Shown here one piece after another: positions 48,896 to 56,881 of a stretch of 64,000 nt of DNA; the first letter of the stretch is position 1, and every line of letters starts with the position of its first letter. Origin of the DNA: Geobacter sp. SVR (GTDB lineage Bacteria > Desulfobacterota > Desulfuromonadia > Geobacterales > Pseudopelobacteraceae); the NCBI RefSeq assembly GCF_016865365.1, contig NZ_AP024469.1, positions 2,944,501 to 3,008,500 of the forward strand, written 5' to 3'. The translations under genes were made by a program, and so were the position numbers. The notes under the pieces were generated by a model, which saw nothing but the letters and a program-made list of their open reading frames with translations, had not been told where the DNA came from and ran no database searches.

Positions 48896-49363
48896 TCAGG
48901 CCGCGTGATTATTCTTAGTCCCAGCTCTCTCATTCTCTGGGCAATCCATGCCCTGTTTTTTTTCACCTGGATCAAACGCCGCCAGTTGGGCCTTGACGGC
49001 TTCAATCTTAACCTTATCCCCTTCATCGAGAATCCTCTGCAGCTTCCTGAATAGCACACTCTGCCGACGATCCATATCCAGCGGTATCGGGTGATGACGA
49101 TACCCTTCTGGTGCCTCCATCACAATACACGGTTGAGCCCGCCTTTTCTGACCCTCACCAGTTAAGACCCATTCCAGATTATAGCCGAATTGCCTACAAA
49201 ACGTAGTCAGCTCTTCGAGCGGTACGGTATTCCTCAGCTTCCAGACGCCCAGCTTCTTCGGCGGAGCTTTTAAATCCCGCGCCACCTCCGCGTCTTTTTG
49301 ATGCCCGCGATCCTTCTTGATTCGTTCAATAATTTCAGATGTCGTGTTGATTACGTTTTGCAA
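48896..49363 (-). CDS. Phage repressor (CI-like)
   Basis: The 155-residue protein has an N-terminal helix-turn-helix region (about 8-65) with VARDLKAPPKKLGVWKLRN and NLEWVLTGEGQ, the latter common in bacteriophage CI repressor domains. A C-terminal region of about 70 residues may oligomerise. It faces away from the early genes across a 94-base operator region, as Mu c does. It should maintain lysogeny by repressing the early promoter at 49375. Confidence 0.8.
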   Translation of the reverse strand: MQNVINTTSEIIERIKKDRGHQKDAEVARDLKAPPKKLGVWKLRNTVPLEELTTFCRQFGYNLEWVLTGEGQKRRAQPCIVMEAPEGYRHHPIPLDMDRRQSVLFRKLQRILDEGDKVKIEAVKAQLAAFDPGEKKQGMDCPENERAGTKNNHAA

Positions 49364-49374
49364 TCAAATTTTCC

Positions 49375-49403
49375 TTGACGTGACTTCATTTTGAAGTTAT
49401 TTT
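49375..49403 (+). promoter_or_regulatory. Early lytic promoter with repressor operator in its spacer
   Basis: TTGACG (49375-49380) and TATTTT (49398-49403) are 17 bases apart and face the Ner-like gene at 49458. The spacer holds ACTTCA-TTT-TGAAGT (49383-49397), a perfect palindrome. Binding by the adjacent repressor, by the Ner-like protein, or by both in competition would shut the early operon. Confidence 0.6.
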
Positions 49404-49457
49404 AGCCACAGATAGTTTACAACACTAAACCTTACTAATGAAAAAAAGAGAGCCCAC

Positions 49458-49703
49458 ATGAAACAGGAATCTACTGAAGCTACCGCCTGCAACATCCGGG
49501 CTTGGATGGCACTCCGCAAGGTCACCAACGGCAAGGTTGCCACGGCGGCCAAAGTCTCCCTCGTCATGGTTTCCTATGTCATCAACAGTCACCGCGTCAG
49601 CGCACCTGTCATCAAAACCATCGCCCGTCTGTGCCGTGTCTCGGTCGCCGATCTGCTGGCCGGGCCGGAGGCTGCAGAACAAAACTCAAGGAGGGCAGCA
49701 TGA
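49458..49703 (+). CDS. Ner-like DNA-binding protein
   Basis: This 81-residue helix-turn-helix protein is the first gene rightward of the repressor, the position of ner in Mu. The segment TNGKVATAAKVSLVMVSYVI followed by NSHRVSAPVI is the HTH, with a DLLAGPEA end. In Mu, Ner down-regulates the early and repressor promoters. Assignment rests on position and the HTH pattern. The next ATG overlaps its stop by four bases. Confidence 0.65.
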   Translation: MKQESTEATACNIRAWMALRKVTNGKVATAAKVSLVMVSYVINSHRVSAPVIKTIARLCRVSVADLLAGPEAAEQNSRRAA

Positions 49704-49978
49704 GTACTCAGGCAGAGACTTACGCCGATATCAACACGGCATTGCGTGAACTTCAGGGCATGGTCGGTTTCTTTCTTATGGACCCTGAGAGAAAGGAAGT
49801 TGCGACCCTGATCAAAGAGAACGGCCTTTCTCGGAAATTTGTAACAGAGCTGGCGGAAGAGGTTGTTATTGAACACCTTTCCGTCGAGCCAAAATATTTG
49901 CAAGGGCGGTGCTGGCACTTTTTTCCTGACGCTGCAGGATTGTCGCTGCTTCCCTTCGATGGTCAAGGAATCGCTTAG
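49700..49978 (+). CDS. Stand-alone paralogue of the transposase C-terminal domain
   Basis: The 92-residue protein aligns without gaps, over residues 8-55, with the C-terminal end of this phage's transposase A (about residues 498-545): 25 of 48 identical, including ELQ, FL, ENG-x-SR-x-FV and ELA. In Mu the transposase C-terminus contacts MuB. This small protein may therefore compete for the B ATPase, or be an adaptor. It follows an AGGAGGGCAGC site. Its 3' part overlaps the convergent gene at 49866-50126. The coupling and the function are inferred. Confidence 0.7.
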   Translation: MSTQAETYADINTALRELQGMVGFFLMDPERKEVATLIKENGLSRKFVTELAEEVVIEHLSVEPKYLQGRCWHFFPDAAGLSLLPFDGQGIA

Positions 49979-50126
49979 TCTCCTTATTTGAGTCAAACAT
50001 TTCTTCCTGGATGGAGCGGATCTCCTCCATGAGGAGGAGGTGGGAAGCGAGGATGTCAGCGTGAATACTATTGAGCGCACCATGAAATTCTTCAACAGAC
50101 ATTGTTTCAGTTTGTTCCGGGTCCAT
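49866..50126 (-). CDS. Small antisense-oriented helical protein in the early region
   Basis: An 86-residue protein on the minus strand inside the rightward early operon. A strong site GGAGGTGGGCCG precedes its ATG (50126). The sequence is almost all helix (SVEEFHGALNSIHADILA, then a Glu/Lys-rich region) and probably coiled coil. Its end overlaps the convergent 92-residue gene by 113 bases. No family recognised; the ribosome site and codon pattern are the support. Confidence 0.5.
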   Translation of the reverse strand: MDPEQTETMSVEEFHGALNSIHADILASHLLLMEEIRSIQEEMFDSNKETKRFLDHRREAATILQRQEKSASTALANILARRKGVQ

Positions 50127-50196
50127 CGGCCCACCTCCGCAACGGGGAATATACATCAAAAGAGTCTTGACGGTAACAGTAAAAACGAGGGGCGTC

Positions 50197-50634
50197 ATGT
50201 CCAATCAGCGCGAAAGAAAAGATAAAAGTGTGTCCGGGCAGCTTGTGCTGCTGGATAGGGAGATAGAAACAGGTTCCCTGGAGCACCTCAGCCTCGGTAT
50301 CAAACAGCGCCTGAGCAAGATGCTCTCTCCGCGTGACCGTTTCATGGTGGCTGCCTGGATCAGCCGTGTAACCGGCATTGAGGTGAAGGGGTCGGTGTTC
50401 GAGAAGATCCTGGGCAGCGACCCGGCCTACCAGCCCACCATGGTGCAGGTCATTGCCGCTTGCAAGCTGGCCGGGGCCTTTGATCCCCTGGAATTCGGAC
50501 TTGAAGAGCTTGGCGCCGGAGTGCTCACGGCCAACGAGAAGCCGTATGTGCAGTTGGCCAAGAAGATCCAGGAGCGCAAGCAGTTGGAGCAGGAAATCGC
50601 GCTGCTGGAATCCAAATGCGGAGTGAGGAGGTAA
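50197..50634 (+). CDS. Phage early protein, unknown
   Basis: A 145-residue soluble protein with a basic N-terminus, a central GSVFEKILGSDPAYQPTMVQ segment and a C-terminal coiled coil (about 120-140, AKKIQERKQLEQEIALLESK). ATG 50197 follows GAGGGGCGTC and is preferred to an earlier in-frame codon. It lies between the antisense gene and a 55-residue gene. I recognise no family. Confidence 0.65.
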   Translation: MSNQRERKDKSVSGQLVLLDREIETGSLEHLSLGIKQRLSKMLSPRDRFMVAAWISRVTGIEVKGSVFEKILGSDPAYQPTMVQVIAACKLAGAFDPLEFGLEELGAGVLTANEKPYVQLAKKIQERKQLEQEIALLESKCGVRR

Positions 50635-50637
50635 ACC

Positions 50638-50805
50638 ATGTTCCAAGCCTACAGAAGTATGAAGCCCATCACCACCGAACGCGAGTGGCTACCATACTTC
50701 GGTGAAACGGAGGATGCAGTTCGCGCAGATGTTTTTGAGGCGGGGTTGGATAGATGGGATGACATCTTTATTGCGCCGATAAAGGAGATTCATTGTGGCA
50801 GCTAA
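50638..50805 (+). CDS. Small acidic phage protein
   Basis: A 55-residue frame starting after GAGGAGGTAAACC, beginning MFQAYRSMKPITTE, with WLPYFGETED and DRWDDIFIAPIKE. Aromatic and acidic residues dominate. It starts three bases after the previous stop, and the GTG of the next gene lies within its end (11-base overlap). Function unknown. Confidence 0.55.
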   Translation: MFQAYRSMKPITTEREWLPYFGETEDAVRADVFEAGLDRWDDIFIAPIKEIHCGS

Positions 50806-51091
50806 AACTTATAACCCGGTCATGAGCGACCACAAGCTGATCGACATCATTGAGCTGCTCCACCAGCAGACTACCCCCGTATCGGCGGCGCAGATCGCCC
50901 GGGAGCTCGGCCTGCCCCACGCCACGGTGATGAGCCACATGGTGGTGCTGCTGGAGCGCAAATGGGTGCGGCAGGCGGGCGAAATGTACGAGCCGGGCTC
51001 GCGGATCAGCGGCATGTATGCCGTGTATCTGCAGGGGCTGAAGGATAAACGCGGCGACCTCGATCGCGAGCTCCGCCAGCTGGAGGTGTGA
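50795..51091 (+). CDS. Winged-helix IclR-type HTH protein
   Basis: A 98-residue protein with a winged-helix domain: KLIDIIELLHQQTTPVSAAQ, ELGLPHATVMSHMVVLLE and WVRQAG, which resembles the IclR DNA-binding domain without its effector domain. A charged C-terminal helix follows. The GTG start is preceded by AAAGGAG. Similar small HTH proteins occur in the early regions of Mu-like phages. Confidence 0.7.
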   Translation: MAAKTYNPVMSDHKLIDIIELLHQQTTPVSAAQIARELGLPHATVMSHMVVLLERKWVRQAGEMYEPGSRISGMYAVYLQGLKDKRGDLDRELRQLEV

Positions 51092-51093
51092 GG

Positions 51094-51180
51094 ATGAAAG
51101 GGATTCGCTTTCGGTGTGTTTTTTGTGGACGTGAGTGGACGACCATAGAGGAATGCAATGCTTGTGAAGAAAGCCATTAA
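51094..51180 (+). CDS. 28-residue zinc-ribbon-like microprotein
   Basis: A very short frame starting MKGIRFRCVFCGREW and ending CNACEESH, so two CxxC pairs are spaced as in a small zinc ribbon. It follows a GGAGG site nine bases upstream. It overlaps the start of the next gene by 23 bases. Too short for statistics, but the cysteine spacing and ribosome site favour a real peptide. Confidence 0.4.
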   Translation: MKGIRFRCVFCGREWTTIEECNACEESH

Positions 51181-52321
51181 ATTCGGGGCTCAGGCCCTGA
51201 GAGTCGAACTTACCGAACCGGAGGGAAGTATGGAAGTAGATCAGGAAACACTTGGCTGGCTGGTGAATACTTCGGCCGGAGACATTAACTTCCGCGGCTG
51301 TCTCGACCGCGCCAACGAGGCCACGATCCGCGCGGCCCTGGCAGAAGTTGAGGGGAAACCGGATAACAAAGGGCGTGAAAAGGCCCTCAAGCAGCAGCTC
51401 AAGAAGTTGTTGGAGGCCCAGGCCGAGCAGGTCCAGGGCTCCGAGGCCCGTCAGACCCGCACCACGGCCATGAATGTGGGCGAACTTGAGGCCGACCGCG
51501 AGCGTGATCAGCAGTTGCAGGCCCAAGAAGAACAGAAGGATCGGGAGGCACGGATTGCTGAAAGCTATACCGTAGCTGGTCGTATCCAGGCCATGACATT
51601 TGTAGAGAAAGTGCTAACCGCTAGCACTTTGGTTCAGCTCAAAAACATCAAGGCGTCAAAAACTTACCGCGACCTTCCTGGAATAGGTACATGGGACAAG
51701 TATTGTGAATTCCTTGGTTTTTCTCGTCAGAAAGTCGATATGGATCTGCAAAATCTTGCCGAGTTCGGAGAGCAATTTTTGCTAACGGTTGGCAACTTTG
51801 GCCTTGGCTATCGTGAGCTCCGTCAGCTCCGCCAGCTCAAATACGACGGCGAATCCTTCCAGGTCTCCGAGGACGGCAAAACGATCGTGATCGAGGGGGA
51901 GGCTATCTCGCTCAGCGACGATGCGGCGCCGGAGATCGAAGCGGCCCTGGAGAAGCTGCTTGAGAAAAACAAGACCCTCAGAGAGCGGAATACCCGCCTG
52001 GAGAAGGACCTGAAAGGAGTGGTCAAGGAGGAAACGGCTGGCCTGCAGGCGGAGAAAAAGGCCCTGGTGGAGCGGGTGAAGGTGCTGGAGAAGTACGAAC
52101 CGAAAGAGGATGACCGCGAGTGGGCGATAAACGGCATGAAAAACATCGCCGAGGCCGCGGCAGCGCTGCAACTGGCCATAGCCGGCTTCCTGGTCGACGA
52201 ACATGTATCGAACGACCGCCATATCCAGGCCCAGGTAGATGCGCATCTGCGGGAGGCTGAAATGGCCCTGCACGACGTGCGCGGCAGGCTGGACGACACC
52301 ATCGGCATGTACAACGACTAG
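51158..52321 (+). CDS. Early phage protein with central coiled coil, unknown
   Basis: Up to 387 residues. A Gln/Glu-rich helix spans about 70-135, a central globular part contains TWDKYCEFLGFSRQKVDMDL near 175-195, a coiled coil spans about 255-320, and an all-helical C-terminus follows. A start at 51230 has an even better ribosome site (GGAGGGAAGT), so the first 24 residues are uncertain. The middle (about 51590-51790) is AT-richer and contains a perfect inverted repeat. It directly precedes transposase A. It might be a DNA-binding or nuclease-inhibitor-type protein; no family was recognised. Confidence 0.7.
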   Translation: MLVKKAIKFGAQALRVELTEPEGSMEVDQETLGWLVNTSAGDINFRGCLDRANEATIRAALAEVEGKPDNKGREKALKQQLKKLLEAQAEQVQGSEARQTRTTAMNVGELEADRERDQQLQAQEEQKDREARIAESYTVAGRIQAMTFVEKVLTASTLVQLKNIKASKTYRDLPGIGTWDKYCEFLGFSRQKVDMDLQNLAEFGEQFLLTVGNFGLGYRELRQLRQLKYDGESFQVSEDGKTIVIEGEAISLSDDAAPEIEAALEKLLEKNKTLRERNTRLEKDLKGVVKEETAGLQAEKKALVERVKVLEKYEPKEDDREWAINGMKNIAEAAAALQLAIAGFLVDEHVSNDRHIQAQVDAHLREAEMALHDVRGRLDDTIGMYND

Positions 52322-52331
52322 GGGGACGGTC

Positions 52332-53993
52332 ATGGCGACCAGGATCGACCAACACATAAAAGAGCAGATCGTAGCCGCCTGGAAAGAGGCTCCCCGCGGC
52401 CACAAGACCGCCGTGGTCGGCAAATGGGCGGCCATGCTCGGCGTGGATTACGGGACCGTCTACCGCCTGCTTCCCACCAACCGTCAGCGAAAAAAAGGCG
52501 AACGCAAGCATGCCGACATAGAGGAGGTGGCCCGCACCATCGCCATCATCAAGAACAGCCCGCCCGACCACCGCGGCGTGATTTCCACGAAGGATGCCAT
52601 GGATATCGCCCTGATCAACAACCAGATTCCCCAGGGCTACGCTGACGTCTGCTACAGCAGTATCGACCGGGTAATACGCGACCTCGGCCTGAACACCAAG
52701 CGCCGCCGAGTGGAGCGCTTCCAGGCCGAATTCCCGAACGAAATGCACCACGTCGACGCCTCCACCAGTAACTGTTTCTACATCGCCAAGGCCCTGCCCG
52801 ATGGTGATTTCCTCCTCCGGCTTCACCGCGGCAACAAGGATTACAAGAACAAGCCGATCCCGGTGGACGGCCTGCGCCCCTGGATCTACGGCATGACCGA
52901 CGACCACAGCGGCTGCCACTGCTGCCGCTATGTGGCGGCCAAGGGGGAGAACGCACGGCACAACATGGAATTCCTCTGCTGGGCCTGGTGGGAGCAGCCG
53001 GAGAAATGCTTTTGGGGAGTTCCGTCCCATCCATCCGGTAAACGGGGAAAGATCAAAGGGGATCACGGCCCCATGATGGAATCGCCCGAGGCCAAGGACT
53101 TCTTTGAGCGCTGCGGCGTGGATATCGATCCCTCAACCCCGCTCAACAAGGACGCCCACGGGAAAATCGAACGCCCATGGCGAACCCTCTGGCAGAAATT
53201 CGAGCTGCCCTTCTTCGCCATGACCGACTGGCGGCACTACGAGATCACCATGACGGAGCTGAACAACCAGCTCATGAACTACTCCACCGCCTACAACGAA
53301 ATGAAGCACCGCTTCGAGCGCAAGCTTTCCCGGCGCCAGGCATGGGAGCGGATCAGCCGCCACGGCGGCGTGGTGATCCTGCCGAACGATGCCCTGGAGA
53401 CGATCGCCAAGAGCAACATTGAGCGCACCGTGGGCCAGGACGGCGTGTTCTGGATGGATAACGAGCCCTACGAGGTCAAGGGGCTGCACGATGCGCGGGT
53501 CAAGGTCTACGTGGGGATCTATGACAAGAAGGTGGTGGTGCAGGATCTCCGGGACGGCCAGCGGTACGAGGTGGAGGCATTCACCCCCAACAGGCTGGGA
53601 GAGTACCGCACCAACCCGGAGACCGGCCAGCAGCAGATGCGCAAGGAAGCGGCAAAAATGGAGGGTGTGACCATTCCGCTTTACTCGGCCGAGGGGCGGG
53701 CGGCCCTGGCGGCACCTGCACCGGCCATGGAGACGACAACCTCGGCCCGCAAGGTGATCAAGATGAGGACCAGGGTGAAAGAAACCCTTGTTCTGGAGAA
53801 CCCTCTCAACCTGGACCGCTACAACACAGTGGACGATGCTCTGAAAGAGCTGCAGACGCTGGCCGGTTACTTCCTGAGCCCTGCAGAGCGGGTAGAGGTG
53901 GGGCGGCTGATCCGGGAAAACGGCATGTCCCGGAGGTTCGTGGCCGAGCTGGCCGGGGATATCCAGGCGGAGCAGATGCAGGTGGCGATGTAG
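52332..53993 (+). CDS. Mu-type DDE transposase A subunit
   Basis: The 553-residue recombinase catalyses strand transfer of the phage ends. An N-terminal HTH region (about 10-50) precedes the RNase H-fold core with Asp142 (HHVDAS), Asp244 (KGDHGP) and Glu280 (HGKIERPW), so D and E are spaced 35 apart as in DD(35)E. A beta-barrel Mu-C domain follows (about 385-450). The last ~55 residues form a separate helical domain whose copy is encoded at 49700-49978. It starts ten bases after the preceding stop. Confidence 0.92.
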   Translation: MATRIDQHIKEQIVAAWKEAPRGHKTAVVGKWAAMLGVDYGTVYRLLPTNRQRKKGERKHADIEEVARTIAIIKNSPPDHRGVISTKDAMDIALINNQIPQGYADVCYSSIDRVIRDLGLNTKRRRVERFQAEFPNEMHHVDASTSNCFYIAKALPDGDFLLRLHRGNKDYKNKPIPVDGLRPWIYGMTDDHSGCHCCRYVAAKGENARHNMEFLCWAWWEQPEKCFWGVPSHPSGKRGKIKGDHGPMMESPEAKDFFERCGVDIDPSTPLNKDAHGKIERPWRTLWQKFELPFFAMTDWRHYEITMTELNNQLMNYSTAYNEMKHRFERKLSRRQAWERISRHGGVVILPNDALETIAKSNIERTVGQDGVFWMDNEPYEVKGLHDARVKVYVGIYDKKVVVQDLRDGQRYEVEAFTPNRLGEYRTNPETGQQQMRKEAAKMEGVTIPLYSAEGRAALAAPAPAMETTTSARKVIKMRTRVKETLVLENPLNLDRYNTVDDALKELQTLAGYFLSPAERVEVGRLIRENGMSRRFVAELAGDIQAEQMQVAM

Positions 53994-54041
53994 GCAGTTT
54001 GTGAGTCAGAGAGTTAGAGAGTTGAAAGTTAAAACACAACA

Positions 54042-54067
54042 GCCCCCGGCGCTGCAACGCCGAGGGC
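54042..54067 (+). promoter_or_regulatory. Stem-loop between transposase A and ATPase B genes
   Basis: GCCCCCGGCG (54042-54051) and CGCCGAGGGC (54058-54067) pair at nine of ten positions around a CTGCAA loop, in the 100-base gap before the B gene. No U run follows. It could stabilise the upstream message or set the A:B ratio. This is inferred only from its position. Confidence 0.4.
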
Positions 54068-54093
54068 CACTACTGAAAGGGGGTAAATCAATT

Positions 54094-55023
54094 ATGAGTA
54101 TGACCAGACTGGAAACGTTTGTCAACCTCGGCTACACCAAGGACCCGCTCAAGGGCAAGCTGCACGAGACAGGAGACATGGTGCGGTGCCGACGCATCCT
54201 CACCATGGCAGTGGAGAGCCGGGCCATGGTCAGCATCGTAGGGGACCGCGGCTGCGGAAAAACAGAGGCGGTCAAAGCGGCCATGAAACGGATGGATGTA
54301 CAGACCATCTGGCCCAAGCGGGTGGATCAGGAAAACATGACCATCGCCGATATCAAGACCGCCATGATCCTGGAGTTGTCCGATGAGAACGTCAAGCGCG
54401 GCGGCATCGTCAGCAGCTCCCAGCTGCGCCGGATCGTGGGCACGGCCAGCGGCAAAAAGACCGCTCACGGTACCGAAACCCAGATCGTCGTGATCATTGA
54501 AGAGGCCCAGCGCCTGCACAAGAACACCCTGCGCTCCCTCAAGACTCTGCGCGAGATGGATTGGGCAGGAAAGAGCGAACTCTTCACCATCATCCTGGTC
54601 GCCCAGTCGGACCCCATGAATCATCCCGGAGTCTCAGAGGTAAGGCTGCGCTCCGACCTCGTCCGCATGCAGGGGCTCTCTGCCAACGAGGCCGCTCACT
54701 ATGTGCGGGAAACCATCGGCAAGCACTTCGATCCCAAGGCCATTGACCTGCTGGCAGAGCTTCCTGCAGCCAGGAATTATCTGGAGCTGCAGGAGCTGTG
54801 TGTGACGCTGCTTAACGTCGCCCTGGCGGCTGGCCGGGAGCTAGTGAGCGTGGAGGACGTGCGCTCCGTGCAGGCACCCGAGGCCGAGCCGGTGCCCAGG
54901 GGGCAGGCCCGCGGCAAGCAGATCTCTGCCCCGGTTAGCGGCGCCACGGCCCTGCAGTCGGTGCTTAATCGCCGTAGCGGTGATGCCGGCGGGGTACCGG
55001 CAGACGGGAGGGCCGCATGCTGA
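54094..55023 (+). CDS. Mu B-like AAA+ target-selection ATPase
   Basis: The 309-residue protein has Walker A GDRGCGKT at 50-57 and Walker B VVIIEEAQ near 130-137, followed by LKTLREMDW, the MuB/TnsC-type ATPase pattern. It should bind target DNA and deliver it to the transposase. The ATG at 54094 follows AAAGGGGGTAAATC. The C-terminal 45 residues are Ala/Gly/Arg-rich and likely unstructured. The next gene overlaps its stop by seven bases. Confidence 0.88.
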   Translation: MSMTRLETFVNLGYTKDPLKGKLHETGDMVRCRRILTMAVESRAMVSIVGDRGCGKTEAVKAAMKRMDVQTIWPKRVDQENMTIADIKTAMILELSDENVKRGGIVSSSQLRRIVGTASGKKTAHGTETQIVVIIEEAQRLHKNTLRSLKTLREMDWAGKSELFTIILVAQSDPMNHPGVSEVRLRSDLVRMQGLSANEAAHYVRETIGKHFDPKAIDLLAELPAARNYLELQELCVTLLNVALAAGRELVSVEDVRSVQAPEAEPVPRGQARGKQISAPVSGATALQSVLNRRSGDAGGVPADGRAAC

Positions 55024-55469
55024 GACTGAAGCAGGCCATGGACGAGCTGAAGATCCCGCAGCAGGAATTCGTCAAGTACTCGGGCTGGAGCAAGACCCAG
55101 GTATCGCTGACGTTCAAGACCGGCAAGCTTCCGGCCGATTCCGCCAAATTCGCCGGTAGCGTAGTGCTGTTCGCCTGCGAGGCCCGGCCGGAAATTGAGG
55201 CGTGGGTGGCGGAGCAGGGGCTGATAGTCGAGAATCTGCTCGACAATCTGGACGACTCGGCCGCTCCCCCTGCTCCCGACCTGGAGCGCTGCCTGTGTGA
55301 GATCGCAGGCAGGGCAATGCTTGCCAACGCGACCAGTCGGTCGATGGTGATTGATCTGGCGCGTGCGTGTGACCTGCTCCGGCGCCGGCTGGTCGATCTG
55401 GTTGGACCTGACGCGCCCTACATGGTGAAGATCGAGGGGGAAGTCTCGAAGCTGCTGCGGCAAGCGTAA
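55017..55469 (+). CDS. Phage HTH protein
   Basis: A 150-residue protein beginning MLRLKQAMDELKIPQQEFVK, then YSGWSKTQVSLTFKTGKLP, a lambda-repressor-like HTH. A helical C-terminal half contains RSMVIDLARACDLLRRRLV. A GGGAGGGCCGC site overlaps the end of gene B. It may regulate middle gene expression. No closer family is recognised. Confidence 0.6.
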   Translation: MLRLKQAMDELKIPQQEFVKYSGWSKTQVSLTFKTGKLPADSAKFAGSVVLFACEARPEIEAWVAEQGLIVENLLDNLDDSAAPPAPDLERCLCEIAGRAMLANATSRSMVIDLARACDLLRRRLVDLVGPDAPYMVKIEGEVSKLLRQA

Positions 55470-55510
55470 TCATTACTGCAATGGGCGTTGTTGAATGAAA
55501 GGAGCTGACC

Positions 55511-55666
55511 ATGTTCAGGAACATAATCAGAGCGATGTCCGGTATCTCCACAGGCCGTGAGGCCCGCCGCAAATATAACCGCATGCGCCGCTGGATGCGC
55601 GATCGCGCCGAGGCTCGGCTGATAGTAGGGCTGTACGCCTCGGGCATGGTGAGGCGCTGGGTATGA
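55511..55666 (+). CDS. Small basic phage protein
   Basis: A 51-residue very Arg-rich peptide (MFRNIIRAMSGISTGREA, then RMRRWMRDRAEARL) after a GGAGCTGACC site. Its net charge suggests nucleic-acid binding. It overlaps the next gene's ATG by four bases. No family recognised. Confidence 0.5.
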   Translation: MFRNIIRAMSGISTGREARRKYNRMRRWMRDRAEARLIVGLYASGMVRRWV

Positions 55667-55875
55667 GCACCGCTGACACCTGCGCTTCGCTGTATGAGGC
55701 TTTGTCGTCCCTGCAGCGCGTCCCGGCGTCTCCCAATCCGAACGAGATAACGGGGCTGGGGCCAGTGTGGGCCTGCGCGAACTTCGGAGCAGGCGGGCAC
55801 GATTACGGCACCTGTGGGCTGTGCCATAGGAATTACGACCGACATATAAAACGAGACAAGGGGGATCACGCGTGA
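55663..55875 (+). CDS. Small Cys-containing phage protein
   Basis: A 70-residue frame with a C-terminal ACANFGAGGHDYGTCGLCHR segment containing CGLC plus a further Cys and His, so metal binding is possible. It overlaps its neighbours by four bases on both sides, which supports translation. Function unknown. Confidence 0.5.
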   Translation: MSTADTCASLYEALSSLQRVPASPNPNEITGLGPVWACANFGAGGHDYGTCGLCHRNYDRHIKRDKGDHA

Positions 55876-56684
55876 ACTTCTACAGCTACACCCACGAGGG
55901 CATGGAATACCACGAAACAGCAGCATTGGCACTGGAACGCGCCGAAAAAGCAGTCCGGGAACTGTCGTTTGACCCGCAGTCCGACATTGGTTCCATAACC
56001 TGGGGCGAGGTAGTCAAGCGTGCCGTTAACGCAGGCGCTGGCTATGTCCTTAAACGTCAGGACCGCCTTTCCTACGAGGCCATGTGTCCGCAGGTTGTCG
56101 ACGGCCGGATGCTGACACCCGAGGGAGATCTCCGCCGCATTGAGAACATCCACGAGATGGACCTGATTGAGCATGACATGGTCCTGGATGTCGTGGCCAT
56201 TTGGCTGCCTCTCAGCGACCGTCTTCAGCGGTTCAAACTGCACAACTTCGAGGACACGACCACCTTTGTCGATATGCTCTACGAGAAATACAAGGTCAAG
56301 CGTGGTGGCGAGGAGAAGGGGCTCACGCTTACGACCTTTGACCGCAAGTACAAGCTCGTGATCAGCATCCAGAAGCTGATTTCTTTCGGCCCGGAGATTG
56401 AGGTTGCCAAAACGAAAATGCTGGAGGCCATCGAACAGGCTGGCGGCAACAGCGAATTCAAAACCCTGGTGACTGCGGCCTTTACCATGGTCGACGGCAA
56501 ACTGCGTGTGGCCGAGATCCTCCGGCTGCGTACCATAAAGATCGAAAACGCACTCTGGAACGAGGCCATGCAGATCGTCAACGACGCCATTGAAGTGATC
56601 AGTAAAAAACGCCAGATCAGGCTCTATCAGCGCAACGAGGCTGGGAAGTACGACAATATTCCTCTCGATATCGCGGCACTGTAG
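55872..56684 (+). CDS. DUF3164 family phage protein
   Basis: The 270-residue protein matches the DUF3164 family of Mu-like phages: TLTTFDRKYKLVISIQKLI, FGPEIEVAKTKM, a VDGKLRVAEILRLRTIKI helix, an IEVISKKRQIRLYQRN strand and the terminal NIPLDIAAL. The role is unknown; the gene is standard between the B ATPase and GemA. The GTG start overlaps the previous stop by four bases. Confidence 0.85.
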   Translation: MNFYSYTHEGMEYHETAALALERAEKAVRELSFDPQSDIGSITWGEVVKRAVNAGAGYVLKRQDRLSYEAMCPQVVDGRMLTPEGDLRRIENIHEMDLIEHDMVLDVVAIWLPLSDRLQRFKLHNFEDTTTFVDMLYEKYKVKRGGEEKGLTLTTFDRKYKLVISIQKLISFGPEIEVAKTKMLEAIEQAGGNSEFKTLVTAAFTMVDGKLRVAEILRLRTIKIENALWNEAMQIVNDAIEVISKKRQIRLYQRNEAGKYDNIPLDIAAL

Positions 56685-56695
56685 GAGGTGAAGTA

Positions 56696-56881
56696 ATGGC
56701 CATACACCCAATGTTTTCCAGCAACATCAACGTCGGATCGACCTGCAGCAACTGCATTCACCGGCATCAGCCCAGTACGTTCAAGCGCTGCACGGTGTGC
56801 CTGGATAAAGGGACCGTCGACACGCCGTATCCGATGCACCAGGAAGACTCGGTAGAGGGGGCGGATCATGGCGGCCGATAA
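56696..56881 (+). CDS. Small zinc-binding phage protein
   Basis: A 61-residue peptide with CSNCIHRH and CTVCLDKG, that is CxxC-x4-H...CxxC, a zinc knuckle. A GGAGGTGAAGTA site precedes its ATG. It overlaps the following 39-residue gene by 14 bases. Confidence 0.6.
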   Translation: MAIHPMFSSNINVGSTCSNCIHRHQPSTFKRCTVCLDKGTVDTPYPMHQEDSVEGADHGGR

